From positions 1 through 64,000 of the forward strand of contig NZ_AUKE01000013.1 in the NCBI RefSeq assembly GCF_000424585.1: DNA of 64,000 nt, given 5' to 3'. The translations under genes and the position numbers were made by a program. Under the pieces are notes generated by a model. That model did no database searches. It saw nothing but the letters and a program-made list of their open reading frames with translations, and had not been told where the DNA came from. The stretch comes from Butyrivibrio sp. MC2013. GTDB taxonomy: Bacteria; Bacillota; Clostridia; Lachnospirales; Lachnospiraceae. Below are positions 19,146 to 27,324 of the stretch, piece after piece. Numbering within the stretch: the stretch's first letter is position 1; the number at the start of each line of letters is the position of its first letter.

Positions 19146-20531
19146 ATGAGAACAAGAATCAAAGAGCTGTTTGCAAAAACATCAGAATTTGCTTCAAAGG
19201 AATTGACTGTATGTGCGTGGGTAAGAACCAACAGGGCGCAGTCTAATTTTGGCTTCCTTAATGTAAATGATGGTTCTTTCTTTGACAATCTGCAGGTGGT
19301 TTACGAAAAGGAACTTGAGAACTTTGCTGATGTTTCTAAAATTGGCGTAGGTGCAAGTGTTAAGGTTGTGGGAACACTGGTGCTCACACCTGAGAATAAG
19401 CAGGCTTTTGAGATAAAGGCTAAAAGCGTTGAGCTGTTGGGAGATTGTCCCGAGACATATCCTATTCAGCCAAAGAGACATACGAGAGAGTTCTTAAGAA
19501 CAGTTGCACATCTTCGCCCCCGTACCAATCTATTCAGTGCGGTATTCAGGGTAAGAAGCGTGGCTGCCATGGCTATTCACAGTTATTTCCAGGAGAGAGG
19601 ATATGTGTATGTACATACTCCCCTTATCACCTGTGCTGACTGCGAAGGCTCGGATCAGATGTTCAAGATTACAACACTTAACATGAATGATCTTCCCATG
19701 GGCGAAGACGGTAAGGTTGATTTTGGCGAGGATCTCTTTGGCAAGCAGGCATTCATTACAGGTTCAGGACAGCTCCATGGTGAAACCTTCGCAATGGCCT
19801 TTGGTGACATTTATACCTTCGGACCTACATTCAGAACTGAGAATTCCAATACTCAGACCCATGCTAACGAATTCTGGATGATCGAGCCAGAAATGGCTTT
19901 TTGTGACCTGAATGATCTGATGGATATCGAAGAGGAAATGCTCAAATACGTAGTTAAATACGTGTGCGAAAAGTGTCCGGAAGAGATAGACTTCTGTGAT
20001 AAGTTTGTTTCAAAGGGGCTTAAGGATAAGCTGGATGGTATTGTTAATTCTGAGTTTACCAGGATCAAACACCATGATGCCATTGATATCTTAAAGAAGG
20101 CAGATGTTAATTGGGAATTTGAACCGGATTATGAAGAGGATATTGCCAAAGAACATGAAAAGTATCTGGTAGATTATTTTAATGGCCCTGTGTTTGTTAC
20201 TGACTGGCCAAAGGACATTAAGGCATATTACATGAAGCTGAATCCGGATGGCAAGACTGTTGCAGCAGTGGATCTCTTAGTACCTCAGGCAGGTGAGCTC
20301 ATGGGAGGCAGCCAGAGAGAAGAGAACCTGGACAAGCTGCTCGAAAGAATGGATGCAAACGGTGTGGACAAGGAAGGAATCAAGTGGTATCTCGATACCA
20401 GAAGATATGGCGGATGCATTCACAGCGGATTTGGTATGGGATTTGAGCGTCTCATAATGTATCTCACAGGAGTAGAGAACATCCGTGACGTAATACCTTA
20501 TCCCAGAACTCCTCAGTCATGTGAATATTAA
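19146..20531 (+). CDS. asnS: Asparaginyl-tRNA synthetase
   Basis: Class IIb synthetase of 461 residues: an OB-fold anticodon-binding domain at the N terminus (VCAWVRTNRAQSNFGF) then the class II core with FRVRSVAAMAIHSYF, FGPTFRTENSNT and the motif 3 region GFGMGFERLIMYLTG. It charges tRNA-Asn in the cytosol. The start at 19146 follows AGAGAGAATAAAAAG. A stem-loop downstream at 20548-20574 probably ends its transcript. Confidence 0.96.
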   Translation: MRTRIKELFAKTSEFASKELTVCAWVRTNRAQSNFGFLNVNDGSFFDNLQVVYEKELENFADVSKIGVGASVKVVGTLVLTPENKQAFEIKAKSVELLGDCPETYPIQPKRHTREFLRTVAHLRPRTNLFSAVFRVRSVAAMAIHSYFQERGYVYVHTPLITCADCEGSDQMFKITTLNMNDLPMGEDGKVDFGEDLFGKQAFITGSGQLHGETFAMAFGDIYTFGPTFRTENSNTQTHANEFWMIEPEMAFCDLNDLMDIEEEMLKYVVKYVCEKCPEEIDFCDKFVSKGLKDKLDGIVNSEFTRIKHHDAIDILKKADVNWEFEPDYEEDIAKEHEKYLVDYFNGPVFVTDWPKDIKAYYMKLNPDGKTVAAVDLLVPQAGELMGGSQREENLDKLLERMDANGVDKEGIKWYLDTRRYGGCIHSGFGMGFERLIMYLTGVENIRDVIPYPRTPQSCEY

Positions 20532-20547
20532 TATCTGAGCAGATATC

Positions 20548-20574
20548 GGGGCTTGTATCGTATAGGTACAGGCC
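20548..20574 (+). terminator. Stem-loop after asnS
   Basis: GGGGCTTGTA (from 20548) pairs imperfectly with TACAGGCCC. There is only a short T-rich run afterwards, so this is a weak call. Confidence 0.45.
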
Positions 20575-20683
20575 CTTATCTTATGCGCTAAAGAGTTGCA
20601 TTAGCCTGTGAGATTTGTGATAAACTATGTATTAGAAGAATGCACCGGGCGCGAAGATGAGTCCGCTTAACGGGGGAGATGAT

Positions 20684-21961
20684 ATGAAGGCAGGCAGGAG
20701 AATAGTATCTGCGGCATTGATAATAATTTTTACAATTTTGACATTGACAGCAGAACCCGTATGGGCCGCCACCAGTTCTGAACTTCAGAAAAAGCAGGAT
20801 AAGCTTAATCAGCAAAAAAACCAAACCCAGCAGGAACTGGATAATGCCAATAGCAAGGCCGATGCCCTGGAGAGGGAGCAAAACCAGGTCGGTGAGAAGA
20901 TAGAGGAGACTAACGGAGAACTTGTAGCTATTCTCGCAGATATAGAGCTGATAAAGGGCGAGATCAGCCAGAAGGAAGCCGATATCACGGATACTCAGGC
21001 CAAATATGATGAAGCACAAAGGCAGGCTGAGGAGCTTTATGCTGCCATGTGCTCCAGGATCAAATTCATGTATGAGAAGGGCAATGTGACCTATGTGGAG
21101 ATCATGCTCAAGGCAGCCAGCTTCTCGGACATGACAACCAAGGCAGGCTATGCCGAGAGCCTCTATGAATATGACAGAAACCAGCTGGACGCATATGCTA
21201 CTGCTCAGCAGGAAGCAGCTGATTATAAGGCTCAGCTGGAAGAAGAAAAGAGCGAACTGGAGACCACTCAGGAAGAGCTGGGTGAGGAACAGGGATATCT
21301 GGAGACCATGCTCTCCAAGTACAGGTCGGAATACAGTGATTATGGAACCAGGCTTGCATCTGCACGCTCCGCAGCCGGTGAATATGCAGCCAAGCTAAAG
21401 AAGCAGACGCAGGAGATCGCTTCCCTGGATACTGAGATAGCAAGGGCCAAGGCTCACGAAGAAGCGGAAAGGAAAGCTGCGGAAGAAGCCAGGAAGAAGG
21501 CCGCAGAAGCTGCTAAGAAGGCAGCGGCTTCAAATACTGCGGGTGGAGATGGGCAGTCAGCTTCGTCATCTTCTTCATCCTCAGGTTCCTCCAATAAGAG
21601 CTATTCGCCTCCGGGATCGGCAACAGGCTCCAATATTGCATCCTATGCCTGTCAGTTCGTAGGTAATCCCTATGTCTTTGGCGGTACCAGTCTAACCAAT
21701 GGCTGCGACTGCTCGGGATTTGTATATTCCGTATATGGGGCTTTTGGTATCAGCGTGCCCAGAAGCTCTTATTCACTGGCTACTGCAGGTACAGCGGTAT
21801 CATACGAGGATGCAAGGCCCGGAGATGTCATAGTGTATCCCGGACACTGCGCGATATACCTGGGGGATGGCAGGATAGTGCATGCATCCTCAGCAAAGAC
21901 AGGTATCAAATACGGATACGCACTCTACAGGACCATCACTGCTGTGAGGAGATTTGTGTGA
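20684..21961 (+). CDS. Secreted coiled-coil NlpC/P60 peptidoglycan hydrolase
   Basis: A signal peptide (cleavage after about residue 28, near VWAATS) leads into long coiled coils (roughly residues 35-260), a Ser-rich linker (about 290-310) and a C-terminal NlpC/P60 cysteine peptidase domain. The catalytic Cys is in CDCSGFVYSVYG and the His in PGHCAIYLGDGRIVHAS. The layout is that of CwlO/PcsB-type cell-separation hydrolases whose coiled coil controls activity, often through FtsEX; FtsEX is not in this window. The start at 20684 follows GGGGGAG; an upstream in-frame start at 20657 is less likely. Confidence 0.92.
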   Translation: MKAGRRIVSAALIIIFTILTLTAEPVWAATSSELQKKQDKLNQQKNQTQQELDNANSKADALEREQNQVGEKIEETNGELVAILADIELIKGEISQKEADITDTQAKYDEAQRQAEELYAAMCSRIKFMYEKGNVTYVEIMLKAASFSDMTTKAGYAESLYEYDRNQLDAYATAQQEAADYKAQLEEEKSELETTQEELGEEQGYLETMLSKYRSEYSDYGTRLASARSAAGEYAAKLKKQTQEIASLDTEIARAKAHEEAERKAAEEARKKAAEAAKKAAASNTAGGDGQSASSSSSSSGSSNKSYSPPGSATGSNIASYACQFVGNPYVFGGTSLTNGCDCSGFVYSVYGAFGISVPRSSYSLATAGTAVSYEDARPGDVIVYPGHCAIYLGDGRIVHASSAKTGIKYGYALYRTITAVRRFV

Positions 21962-21978
21962 GTATATATTATGAGGTA

Positions 21979-22211
21979 GGTGTCAAAAGTTCCTTTTGAC
22001 ACCTTATGACTAACGGATTGTTCCGTTTCTTCGAAACTCTCACAATCCTAAAACATTCGCATAATTACGACATAGAAGTGCCTCCCTGCACTTCTGGACA
22101 TGTCGAAATGCATCCATGCATTCCGCACTACGTGCTACTTTGCTCATGTTTTGCGGGTCATAAATTCATATTCGATTTCGAGCAAGCTCGAATCGAAATG
22201 ACTTTTGACCC
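21979..22211. repeat. String of perfect short hairpins upstream of guaA
   Basis: About 400 bp between the NlpC/P60 gene and guaA hold no convincing gene. They hold consecutive inverted repeats: 21979-22003 (11-bp arms GGTGTCAAAAG), 22015-22048 (GGATTGT/ACAATCC with GTTTC/GAAAC nested), 22074-22095 (AGAAGTGC/GCACTTCT), 22107-22122 (AATGCAT/ATGCATT), 22125-22135 (GCAC/GTGC), and 22171-22197 (TTCGAGC/GCTCGAA) enclosed by GGGTCA/TGACCC at 22155-22160 and 22206-22211. The first may end the upstream transcript. A 115-residue open frame over it is probably chance. Confidence 0.65.
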
Positions 22212-22402
22212 TTACGTCATATTATCAGCTGCTTGCGCCTTATCCTTCTGCTTCATAAATGCTTGCATTAAAAGACCCTTTGCTTTTAGGAATCATAATT
22301 ATACTTGCTTTATTTCATCCCATAATATAGAGTATATGGTGTCCGAGATTTGAACATTTGGACAAAATTCTGTAATTGTTTTTAGAAAAGATAGGAGACA
22401 AA

Positions 22403-23959
22403 ATGGCTCAGGAATGTGTATTGGTTCTGGACTTTGGCGGACAGTATAAGCAGCTTATAGCCCGCCGCGTCAGGGAGTGTAATGTCTATTGTGAGATCAT
22501 TCCCTATACCACACCCCTTGATGAGATCAAGGCCAGAAATCCCAAAGGAATCATACTGACAGGCGGACCTGCCAGCGTATATGCAGAGGATTCACCCACT
22601 TATTCAGCGGACCTTTTTGAATGTGGTATCCCTGTTCTGGGTATCTGTTATGGATCACAGCTTATGGCATACCGCTGCGGAGGCGAGGTTAAGACTGCTC
22701 CCGTTTCAGAGTATGGTCACACCAAGGTGGCTATACAGGCGCTGGACAGCAAGCTCTTCACATCTGTGGAGACAGATTCTGATGGAGTGACCAGCTGCTG
22801 GATGAGCCATACTGATTATATAGCCAAGGCACCTGCAGGCTTCGAGATCACTGCCAGTACAGGCAATTGCCCTGTTGCAGCTATGGAAAATGCAGACAGG
22901 AAGCTCTATGCAGTACAGTTCCATCCGGAAGTGCTGCATACTCCCGAAGGCACCAAGATGATCCGCAATTTCGTAATGGACATATGCGGATGCTCCGGTG
23001 ACTGGAGAATGTCCTCTTTTGCAGAGACTACTATCAAAGAGCTGAGAGAGAAGATTGGCGATGGCAAGGTACTGTGTGCACTTTCAGGCGGTGTTGATTC
23101 ATCTGTATGTGCAGTACTGCTCTCCAAGGCTATCGGCAAGCAGCTGACCTGCGTGTTTGTAGATCACGGCCTTCTGAGGAAGGATGAGGGAGATGAAGTA
23201 GAGAGAGTATTCGGACCCGAAGGACCTTATGAGCTTAACTTCGTAAGGGTCAATGCTCAGGACTATTTCTATTCCAAGCTGGCCGGAGTTACAGAACCCG
23301 AAGAGAAGCGCAAGATCATAGGCGCCGAATTTATAAATGTATTTGAAAAAGAAGCAAAGAAGATCGGTGCTGTGGATTTCCTGGCTCAGGGAACTATTTA
23401 CCCTGATGTTGTGGAATCCGGTATCGGCAAAGGCGCTACTATCAAGTCTCACCACAATGTAGGCGGACTTCCGGATCACGTGGATTTCAAGGAAATCGTA
23501 GAACCCCTCAGGCCCCTCTTTAAGGATGAAGTCAGACAGGTAGGCCTGGAGCTTGGCATTCCTGCTAATCTGGTATACCGTCAGCCCTTCCCCGGCCCCG
23601 GCCTTGGCATCCGTATCATTGGAGAAGTGACTGCTGAGAAGGTGAAGATAGTACAGGAAGCAGACTATATCTACAGGTCAGAGCTTGAAAAGGCCGGTAT
23701 CGATATGGGCAAGGGTCAGTTCTTCGCTGCTCTCACCAACATGAGAAGCGTAGGCGTCATGGGCGACGAGCGTACCTATGACTACGCCATAGCACTTCGC
23801 GGAGTTATCACCTCCGACTTTATGACAGCAGAAGCTGCCGAGATTCCCTGGAATGTCCTCCAGATCTGTATGAACAGGATCATCAACGAGGTCAAGGGCG
23901 TCAATCGCGTACTCTACGATCTGACCAGCAAGCCCCCGGGAACGATAGAGCTGGAGTGA
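22403..23959 (+). CDS. guaA: GMP synthase (glutamine-hydrolysing)
   Basis: Converts XMP to GMP using glutamine and ATP in the cytosol. The class I glutaminase domain comes first (catalytic Cys in GICYGSQLM near residue 80; FHPEV later). The ATP pyrophosphatase domain follows, with the P-loop SGGVDSS near residue 225, and then the dimerisation domain with [10 protein letters not shown] and the usual end [11 protein letters not shown] start it at 22403 after AGGAGA; an ORF start at 22376 has no ribosome binding site. Its last codons are the integration target of a mobile element; the C terminus is intact, so the insertion does not break the gene. Confidence 0.97.
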   Translation: MAQECVLVLDFGGQYKQLIARRVRECNVYCEIIPYTTPLDEIKARNPKGIILTGGPASVYAEDSPTYSADLFECGIPVLGICYGSQLMAYRCGGEVKTAPVSEYGHTKVAIQALDSKLFTSVETDSDGVTSCWMSHTDYIAKAPAGFEITASTGNCPVAAMENADRKLYAVQFHPEVLHTPEGTKMIRNFVMDICGCSGDWRMSSFAETTIKELREKIGDGKVLCALSGGVDSSVCAVLLSKAIGKQLTCVFVDHGLLRKDEGDEVERVFGPEGPYELNFVRVNAQDYFYSKLAGVTEPEEKRKIIGAEFINVFEKEAKKIGAVDFLAQGTIYPDVVESGIGKGATIKSHHNVGGLPDHVDFKEIVEPLRPLFKDEVRQVGLELGIPANLVYRQPFPGPGLGIRIIGEVTAEKVKIVQEADYIYRSELEKAGIDMGKGQFFAALTNMRSVGVMGDERTYDYAIALRGVITSDFMTAEAAEIPWNVLQICMNRIINEVKGVNRVLYDLTSKPPGTIELE

Positions 23960-23960
23960 T
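23945..23960 (+). other. attL core at the guaA stop codon
   Basis: The sequence ATAGAGCTGGAGTGAT covers the last codons and stop of guaA and recurs exactly at 38647-38662. A 10-bp part (GAGCTGGAGT) recurs at 49157-49166. The 3' end of guaA is a known integration hotspot for genomic islands. Confidence 0.88.
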
Positions 23961-24016
23961 TTTTTCTTAAAAGAACCCTAGTATTTATGCGGGTTGCAAG
24001 CATATTTGTTTAAGAG

Positions 24017-24035
24017 TTGGCAACGATTTGGCAAC
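24017..24035 (+). other. Left-end integrase arm-type sites
   Basis: Two direct copies of TTGGCAAC, 11 bp start to start, lie about 57 bp inside the left core. The right end of the element has the same pair with the same 11-bp spacing. The arrangement is typical of arm-binding sites for a tyrosine recombinase; binding is an inference. Confidence 0.65.
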
Positions 24036-24078
24036 ATTTTAGAGTTATTCTCTGAATAATCTCAAAACACAATAATAA

Positions 24079-24122
24079 AAGACCTTACTGATTCATATTG
24101 GATGGAGAATCGGTAAGGTCTT
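24079..24122. terminator. Terminator of the repressor gene
   Basis: AAGACCTTACTGATTC (24079-24094) pairs with GAATCGGTAAGGTCTT (24107-24122) with one mismatch. A and T runs on both sides allow action in either direction; it lies just after the reverse-strand repressor gene and shields it from guaA. Confidence 0.8.
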
Positions 24123-24126
24123 ATCT

Positions 24127-24663
24127 TTATTTCTTCTTATTGGATTTTGACTTTTTCTTTTCTTCTTTTATCAAGGCATCGCTGATCTCTCTTGGCAGGA
24201 CATCTACCGAGAACTGATGTGTATCAAGTTCCGGATATTTGTACCGCCAGTCATCATACTGATCTTTCGAGATTTCTCCACCTTTAAGTTTTTTGGCTTC
24301 CTGAAGCCAGGAGCGAAACTTGTCATAGAGTTCCGGAAATTCCGGTGTGAATCTGTCCAGACGCAGAACCATCTCACCATCAAGCTCATCAATCTTCAGA
24401 CCATACATATCTTCTATGGCAAAGAGCGTGTGCATGAGACCGAGCTGGGTGTCTATGTCGGGAACTGTCAGAGCTCTGGGATCCACATCAAGCAGATCAG
24501 CCATTTCTTTTACAAGGTCTGCTTTCGGAACCCGGACTTCGGATTCATATTGGGTGATCCTTACATCGGAAGTTTTTCCGAGAAAGCCTAGTTTCTCACC
24601 GAACTGCTTCTGAGTCATGCCCTTGCGGTTGCGGAAAAACTTTATTCGTTGCCCTATAGCCAT
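24127..24663 (-). CDS. XRE-family repressor of the element
   Basis: A 178-residue protein with an N-terminal helix-turn-helix of the XRE/Cro type (GMTQKQFGEKLGF and ITQYESEVRVP, residues about 14-50). The C-terminal part has no LexA-type peptidase motif and ends in a Lys-rich tail (EEKKKSKSNKKK). It is transcribed away from xis-int, and its ribosome binding site overlaps a palindromic operator-like site at 24675-24694, which suggests autoregulation. It should keep excision and mobilisation genes off in the integrated state. How it is relieved is not evident; no ImmA-type protease gene is seen nearby. Confidence 0.85.
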   Translation of the reverse strand: MAIGQRIKFFRNRKGMTQKQFGEKLGFLGKTSDVRITQYESEVRVPKADLVKEMADLLDVDPRALTVPDIDTQLGLMHTLFAIEDMYGLKIDELDGEMVLRLDRFTPEFPELYDKFRSWLQEAKKLKGGEISKDQYDDWRYKYPELDTHQFSVDVLPREISDALIKEEKKKSKSNKKK

Positions 24664-24674
24664 AGCAATTTCCT

Positions 24675-24820
24675 CCTAAACATATATGTTGAGGATATTG
24701 TATCAGATACAGAATAAATACGCAAGCAAAAACTAAACAAAAATATTTAAGAAAATACTTGACCTAAACAAATATGTATTGTAATATATGAGACAACAAC
24801 ACAAAGCAAATATGTTTAGG
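24675..24820. promoter_or_regulatory. Divergent switch: two promoters and four operator-like palindromes
   Basis: Plus-strand promoter: TTGACC (24759-24764), 17 bp, TAATAT (24782-24787), driving xis-int. Minus-strand promoter: TTGCGT (read from 24725 to 24720), 17 bp, TACAAT (24702 to 24697), driving the repressor. Related sites of the form CCTAAACAnATATGTTTAGG occur at 24675-24694 (nearly perfect dyad CCTAAACATATATGTTGAGG), 24733-24752, 24763-24782 (inside the xis promoter spacer) and 24801-24820 (right half conserved). The first covers the repressor start site and ribosome binding site. A further perfect-core copy is at 38613-38631 beside the right att core. Confidence 0.75.
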
Positions 24821-24844
24821 GAAACGAGAGAGGAGGTGAATATC

Positions 24845-25030
24845 ATGGAAAACAAAGCATTTTTAACGGTAGAAGAGGTGGCTGCTGAGATGGGAGTTTC
24901 AAAATCTTACGCTTATAAGATTGTCAAGAAACTCAATGAAGAGTTGCAGCAGATGGGGTATCTGACTGTCGCAGGACGTATCAATGCCAATTACTTCCGT
25001 AAGAAGGTATGTTACACGGAAACAGCTTAA
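24845..25030 (+). CDS. xis: Excisionase-like small HTH protein
   Basis: A 61-residue protein with a winged or MerR-like helix-turn-helix (FLTVEEVAAEMGVSKSYAYK) and a basic C-terminal half. Size and position, 18 bp ahead of the integrase, fit a recombination directionality factor. I start it at 24845 because AGGAGGTG lies just upstream; an in-frame start at 24788 falls in the promoter -10 region. Xis identity is inferred from context; it could also be only a transcription regulator. Confidence 0.75.
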   Translation: MENKAFLTVEEVAAEMGVSKSYAYKIVKKLNEELQQMGYLTVAGRINANYFRKKVCYTETA

Positions 25031-25048
25031 TGGAAGGGAGATGATGAA

Positions 25049-26137
25049 ATGGCTGTTTATAAGGATGGCGATAAGTGGAGAGTGCTCTATCGCTATACAA
25101 ACTGGAACGGAGAGCGAAAGCAGACGCAGAAGCGTGGATTTGCCACCAAGAGGGAAGCGCAGGTTTGGGAACATGAAGCAATGCTCAAGCAGGATGCCAA
25201 CCTCGACATGACTTTTGAAAGCTTCTTTGAAATCTACAAGGCAGATAAGATCAAGCGGTTAAAGGCAAATACCTGGGAATCAAAGGAGCATATCATAAGA
25301 ACAAAGATTATGCCGTATTTCGGATGGCGCAAGATTGCTGAGATTGAAGTCAAGGATGTAATCGCCTGGCAGAATCAGTTGCTGGCAAGGGAGATGGCAA
25401 GCGGTGAAAATTATTCGCCAACGTATCTGAAGACTATACATGCACAGCTTTCGGCAATATTTAATCATGCAATGAAGTATTACCATTTGAAATCCAATCC
25501 TGCAGCGATTGCTGGAACGATTGGATGTGAGGAGCGTAAGGAGATGCTTTTCTGGACAAAAGACGAATATCTGAAATTTGCCGATGCGATGATGGATAAG
25601 CCCAAATCCTACTACGCCTTTGAAATGTTGTACTGGTGCGGCATCCGGCTTGGTGAGCTTTTGGCACTGACACCTGCCGACTTCGATTTTGAAAAGAAGA
25701 CTCTCAGGATAAATAAATCCTATCAGCGGCTTAAGGGTGAGGATGTGATCACTTCTCCCAAGACACCGAAAAGTAACAGAGTCATTGCCATGCCACAGTT
25801 CTTATGTGATGAGATGCAGGATTATCTGAAGATGTTGTATGAGCTTGGAGAGAATGATCGTATCTTTCCATTGTCAAAATCTTTTCTTCATCATGAAATG
25901 GATCGTGGAGCTGAGGAAGCCGGAGTTAAGCGTATCAGGATTCATGATCTGAGACATAGTGCAATCTCGTATCTGATTGAACTTGGATTTTCGGCGCTGG
26001 CTATAGCAGAAAGAGTTGGACATGAGAGCATAGATATCACATATCATTACGCGCATCTCTTCCCGTCAAAGCAGACAGAGATGGCGGATCGTTTGGATAT
26101 TGAGCGCATGGGGAAGGATGGTGAAGGGGATGTCTGA
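25049..26137 (+). CDS. int: Tyrosine recombinase (integrase)
   Basis: A 362-residue phage-type integrase. The N terminus is an arm-binding domain (VYKDGDKWRVLYRYTNWNGERKQ), followed by a SAM-like core-binding domain and the catalytic domain with Arg in GIRLGELLAL, the HDLRHS box, GHES, and the nucleophile Tyr in the ITYHYAHLF region. It should recombine the 16-bp guaA core. The start has AGGGAGATGA upstream. Its stop overlaps the next gene by 8 bp, so element genes continue as one operon. Confidence 0.95.
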   Translation: MAVYKDGDKWRVLYRYTNWNGERKQTQKRGFATKREAQVWEHEAMLKQDANLDMTFESFFEIYKADKIKRLKANTWESKEHIIRTKIMPYFGWRKIAEIEVKDVIAWQNQLLAREMASGENYSPTYLKTIHAQLSAIFNHAMKYYHLKSNPAAIAGTIGCEERKEMLFWTKDEYLKFADAMMDKPKSYYAFEMLYWCGIRLGELLALTPADFDFEKKTLRINKSYQRLKGEDVITSPKTPKSNRVIAMPQFLCDEMQDYLKMLYELGENDRIFPLSKSFLHHEMDRGAEEAGVKRIRIHDLRHSAISYLIELGFSALAIAERVGHESIDITYHYAHLFPSKQTEMADRLDIERMGKDGEGDV

Positions 26138-26465
26138 GAAGCTGTTGGACTACAAGGGCAGATGGAGACACCGGATGGTTGCATTCAGGGTATCGGAGGA
26201 AGAGGCGCAGCTCATAGATCGTGAGGTTGCATTGTCCGGACTTACGAAGCAGGACTATATAACAAGGAGGCTCCTTAACAGAGATGTAGTAGTACAGGGA
26301 AATCCCAGGGTATATAAGGCACTTCGTAATCAGATGGATGAAATGCTTACAGAACTCCGGCGGATTGAAAAATACAGTGAGGATCAGGATGAACTTATGT
26401 ACACGATACAGATGATCGCTGAAATTATGGAAGGAATGAAGGAGGATGGATTATGCGGAAAATAA
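26130..26465 (+). CDS. mobC: MobC-like relaxosome accessory protein
   Basis: About 111 residues with an N-terminal ribbon-helix-helix style segment (MVAFRVSEEEAQLIDREVALSGLTK) and a following coiled region, typical of plasmid mobilisation proteins that help the relaxase open oriT. It overlaps the end of int by 8 bp. Starts at 26100 (TTG), 26118 and 26130 are in frame; GGAAGGA upstream best serves 26130. The partner relaxase MobA lies 4 kb downstream. It might instead regulate transcription, as many ribbon-helix-helix proteins do. Confidence 0.7.
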   Translation: MSEKLLDYKGRWRHRMVAFRVSEEEAQLIDREVALSGLTKQDYITRRLLNRDVVVQGNPRVYKALRNQMDEMLTELRRIEKYSEDQDELMYTIQMIAEIMEGMKEDGLCGK

Positions 26466-26555
26466 AGAGGATCTTATTCCGGGTAAGAGATGAACCTTTG
26501 GAAAAATAAATGCCCCTGCCAAAAGCAAGGACATTCATCACCGAAAGAAAAGGAC

Positions 26556-26603
26556 GAGCCTTTGTCTTCGATAAATCTCGCAAATTTATTATAGCAAAGG
26601 CTC
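26556..26603. repeat. Long hairpin between mobC-like gene and primase
   Basis: GAGCCTTTG (26556-26564) pairs perfectly with CAAAGGCTC (26595-26603), and ATAAAT/ATTTAT is nested in the loop. It could terminate the regulatory operon, act as a processing site, or be part of a nick region. No T tract follows. Confidence 0.55.
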
Positions 26604-26640
26604 TCCCGGATGTTAATACCCATTTTTCAGAAAGGAGGGC

Positions 26641-27324
26641 GTGATTTTGCCTATTTTTAAGGAAATAAAGGAACACCTGACCACCAGACAGATAGCTGAA
26701 TACTATGGTCTGAGGGTTGGAAGAAACGGGATGGTCTGTTGTCCGTTTCATGATGATAAGCATCCCAGCATGAAGATCGATACCGGTTATTACTGCTTCG
26801 GGTGCGGAGCACATGGTGATGCCATCGGATATGTGGCGCAGATGTTTGGACTATCCCAGTATGATGCCGCCTGCAAGCTTATCGAAGATTTTTCTCTTCC
26901 CATAGAGATACATCCGGCAGATAAGCGTGAGCAGGAGAAAGCCAGGATTAAGTGGCAGAAGGAAAAGAAAGAGAGGGACAAGATAGTTCATATCAAGGAT
27001 CGCTTCAAAAAATGGTGTTTTACACAGATAGATATCCTTCATGATGCAGAGGATGGAATACAGCGCATTAAGGATAGTTTCTGGAACGCTACACCGGATG
27101 AAGTATTTGGATCACCGGAATTTGAAACAGCAGTTAATGCGGAGTCACTCATTGGTTACTGGCTAGATATCCTGTGTATGGGAACTGATGAGGAGAAAAT
27201 CGAATTGTTTATGAATGCCAGAGAGGAGGTGGATCGCTATGTCAGAAAAGTTACAGGAGCCGTCGAAAGACGCCTGGGAGGAAGTCGGACAGGTACTGGA
27301 TGCGGAATGCAGCAGTGTGGATGA
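26641..27324 (+). CDS. CHC2 zinc-finger DNA primase-like protein
   Basis: A 227-residue protein with the primase zinc finger VCCPFHDDKHPSMKI then YYCFGCGAHGD near residues 38-62 (CHC2 type). The TOPRIM catalytic domain is absent, so it is either a DNA-binding subunit or it pairs with the VapE ATPase whose gene overlaps its end. AGGAGG at 26633-26638 is too close to GTG 26641 and fits TTG 26647 better; both are in frame. Role inferred: initiation of element replication after excision or during transfer. Confidence 0.85.
   Translation: MILPIFKEIKEHLTTRQIAEYYGLRVGRNGMVCCPFHDDKHPSMKIDTGYYCFGCGAHGDAIGYVAQMFGLSQYDAACKLIEDFSLPIEIHPADKREQEKARIKWQKEKKERDKIVHIKDRFKKWCFTQIDILHDAEDGIQRIKDSFWNATPDEVFGSPEFETAVNAESLIGYWLDILCMGTDEEKIELFMNAREEVDRYVRKVTGAVERRLGGSRTGTGCGMQQCG

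Noticed and set aside
22006..22353. 115-residue open frame before guaA
   Set aside because: It lies in a string of hairpins, begins inside one, and has no ribosome binding site.
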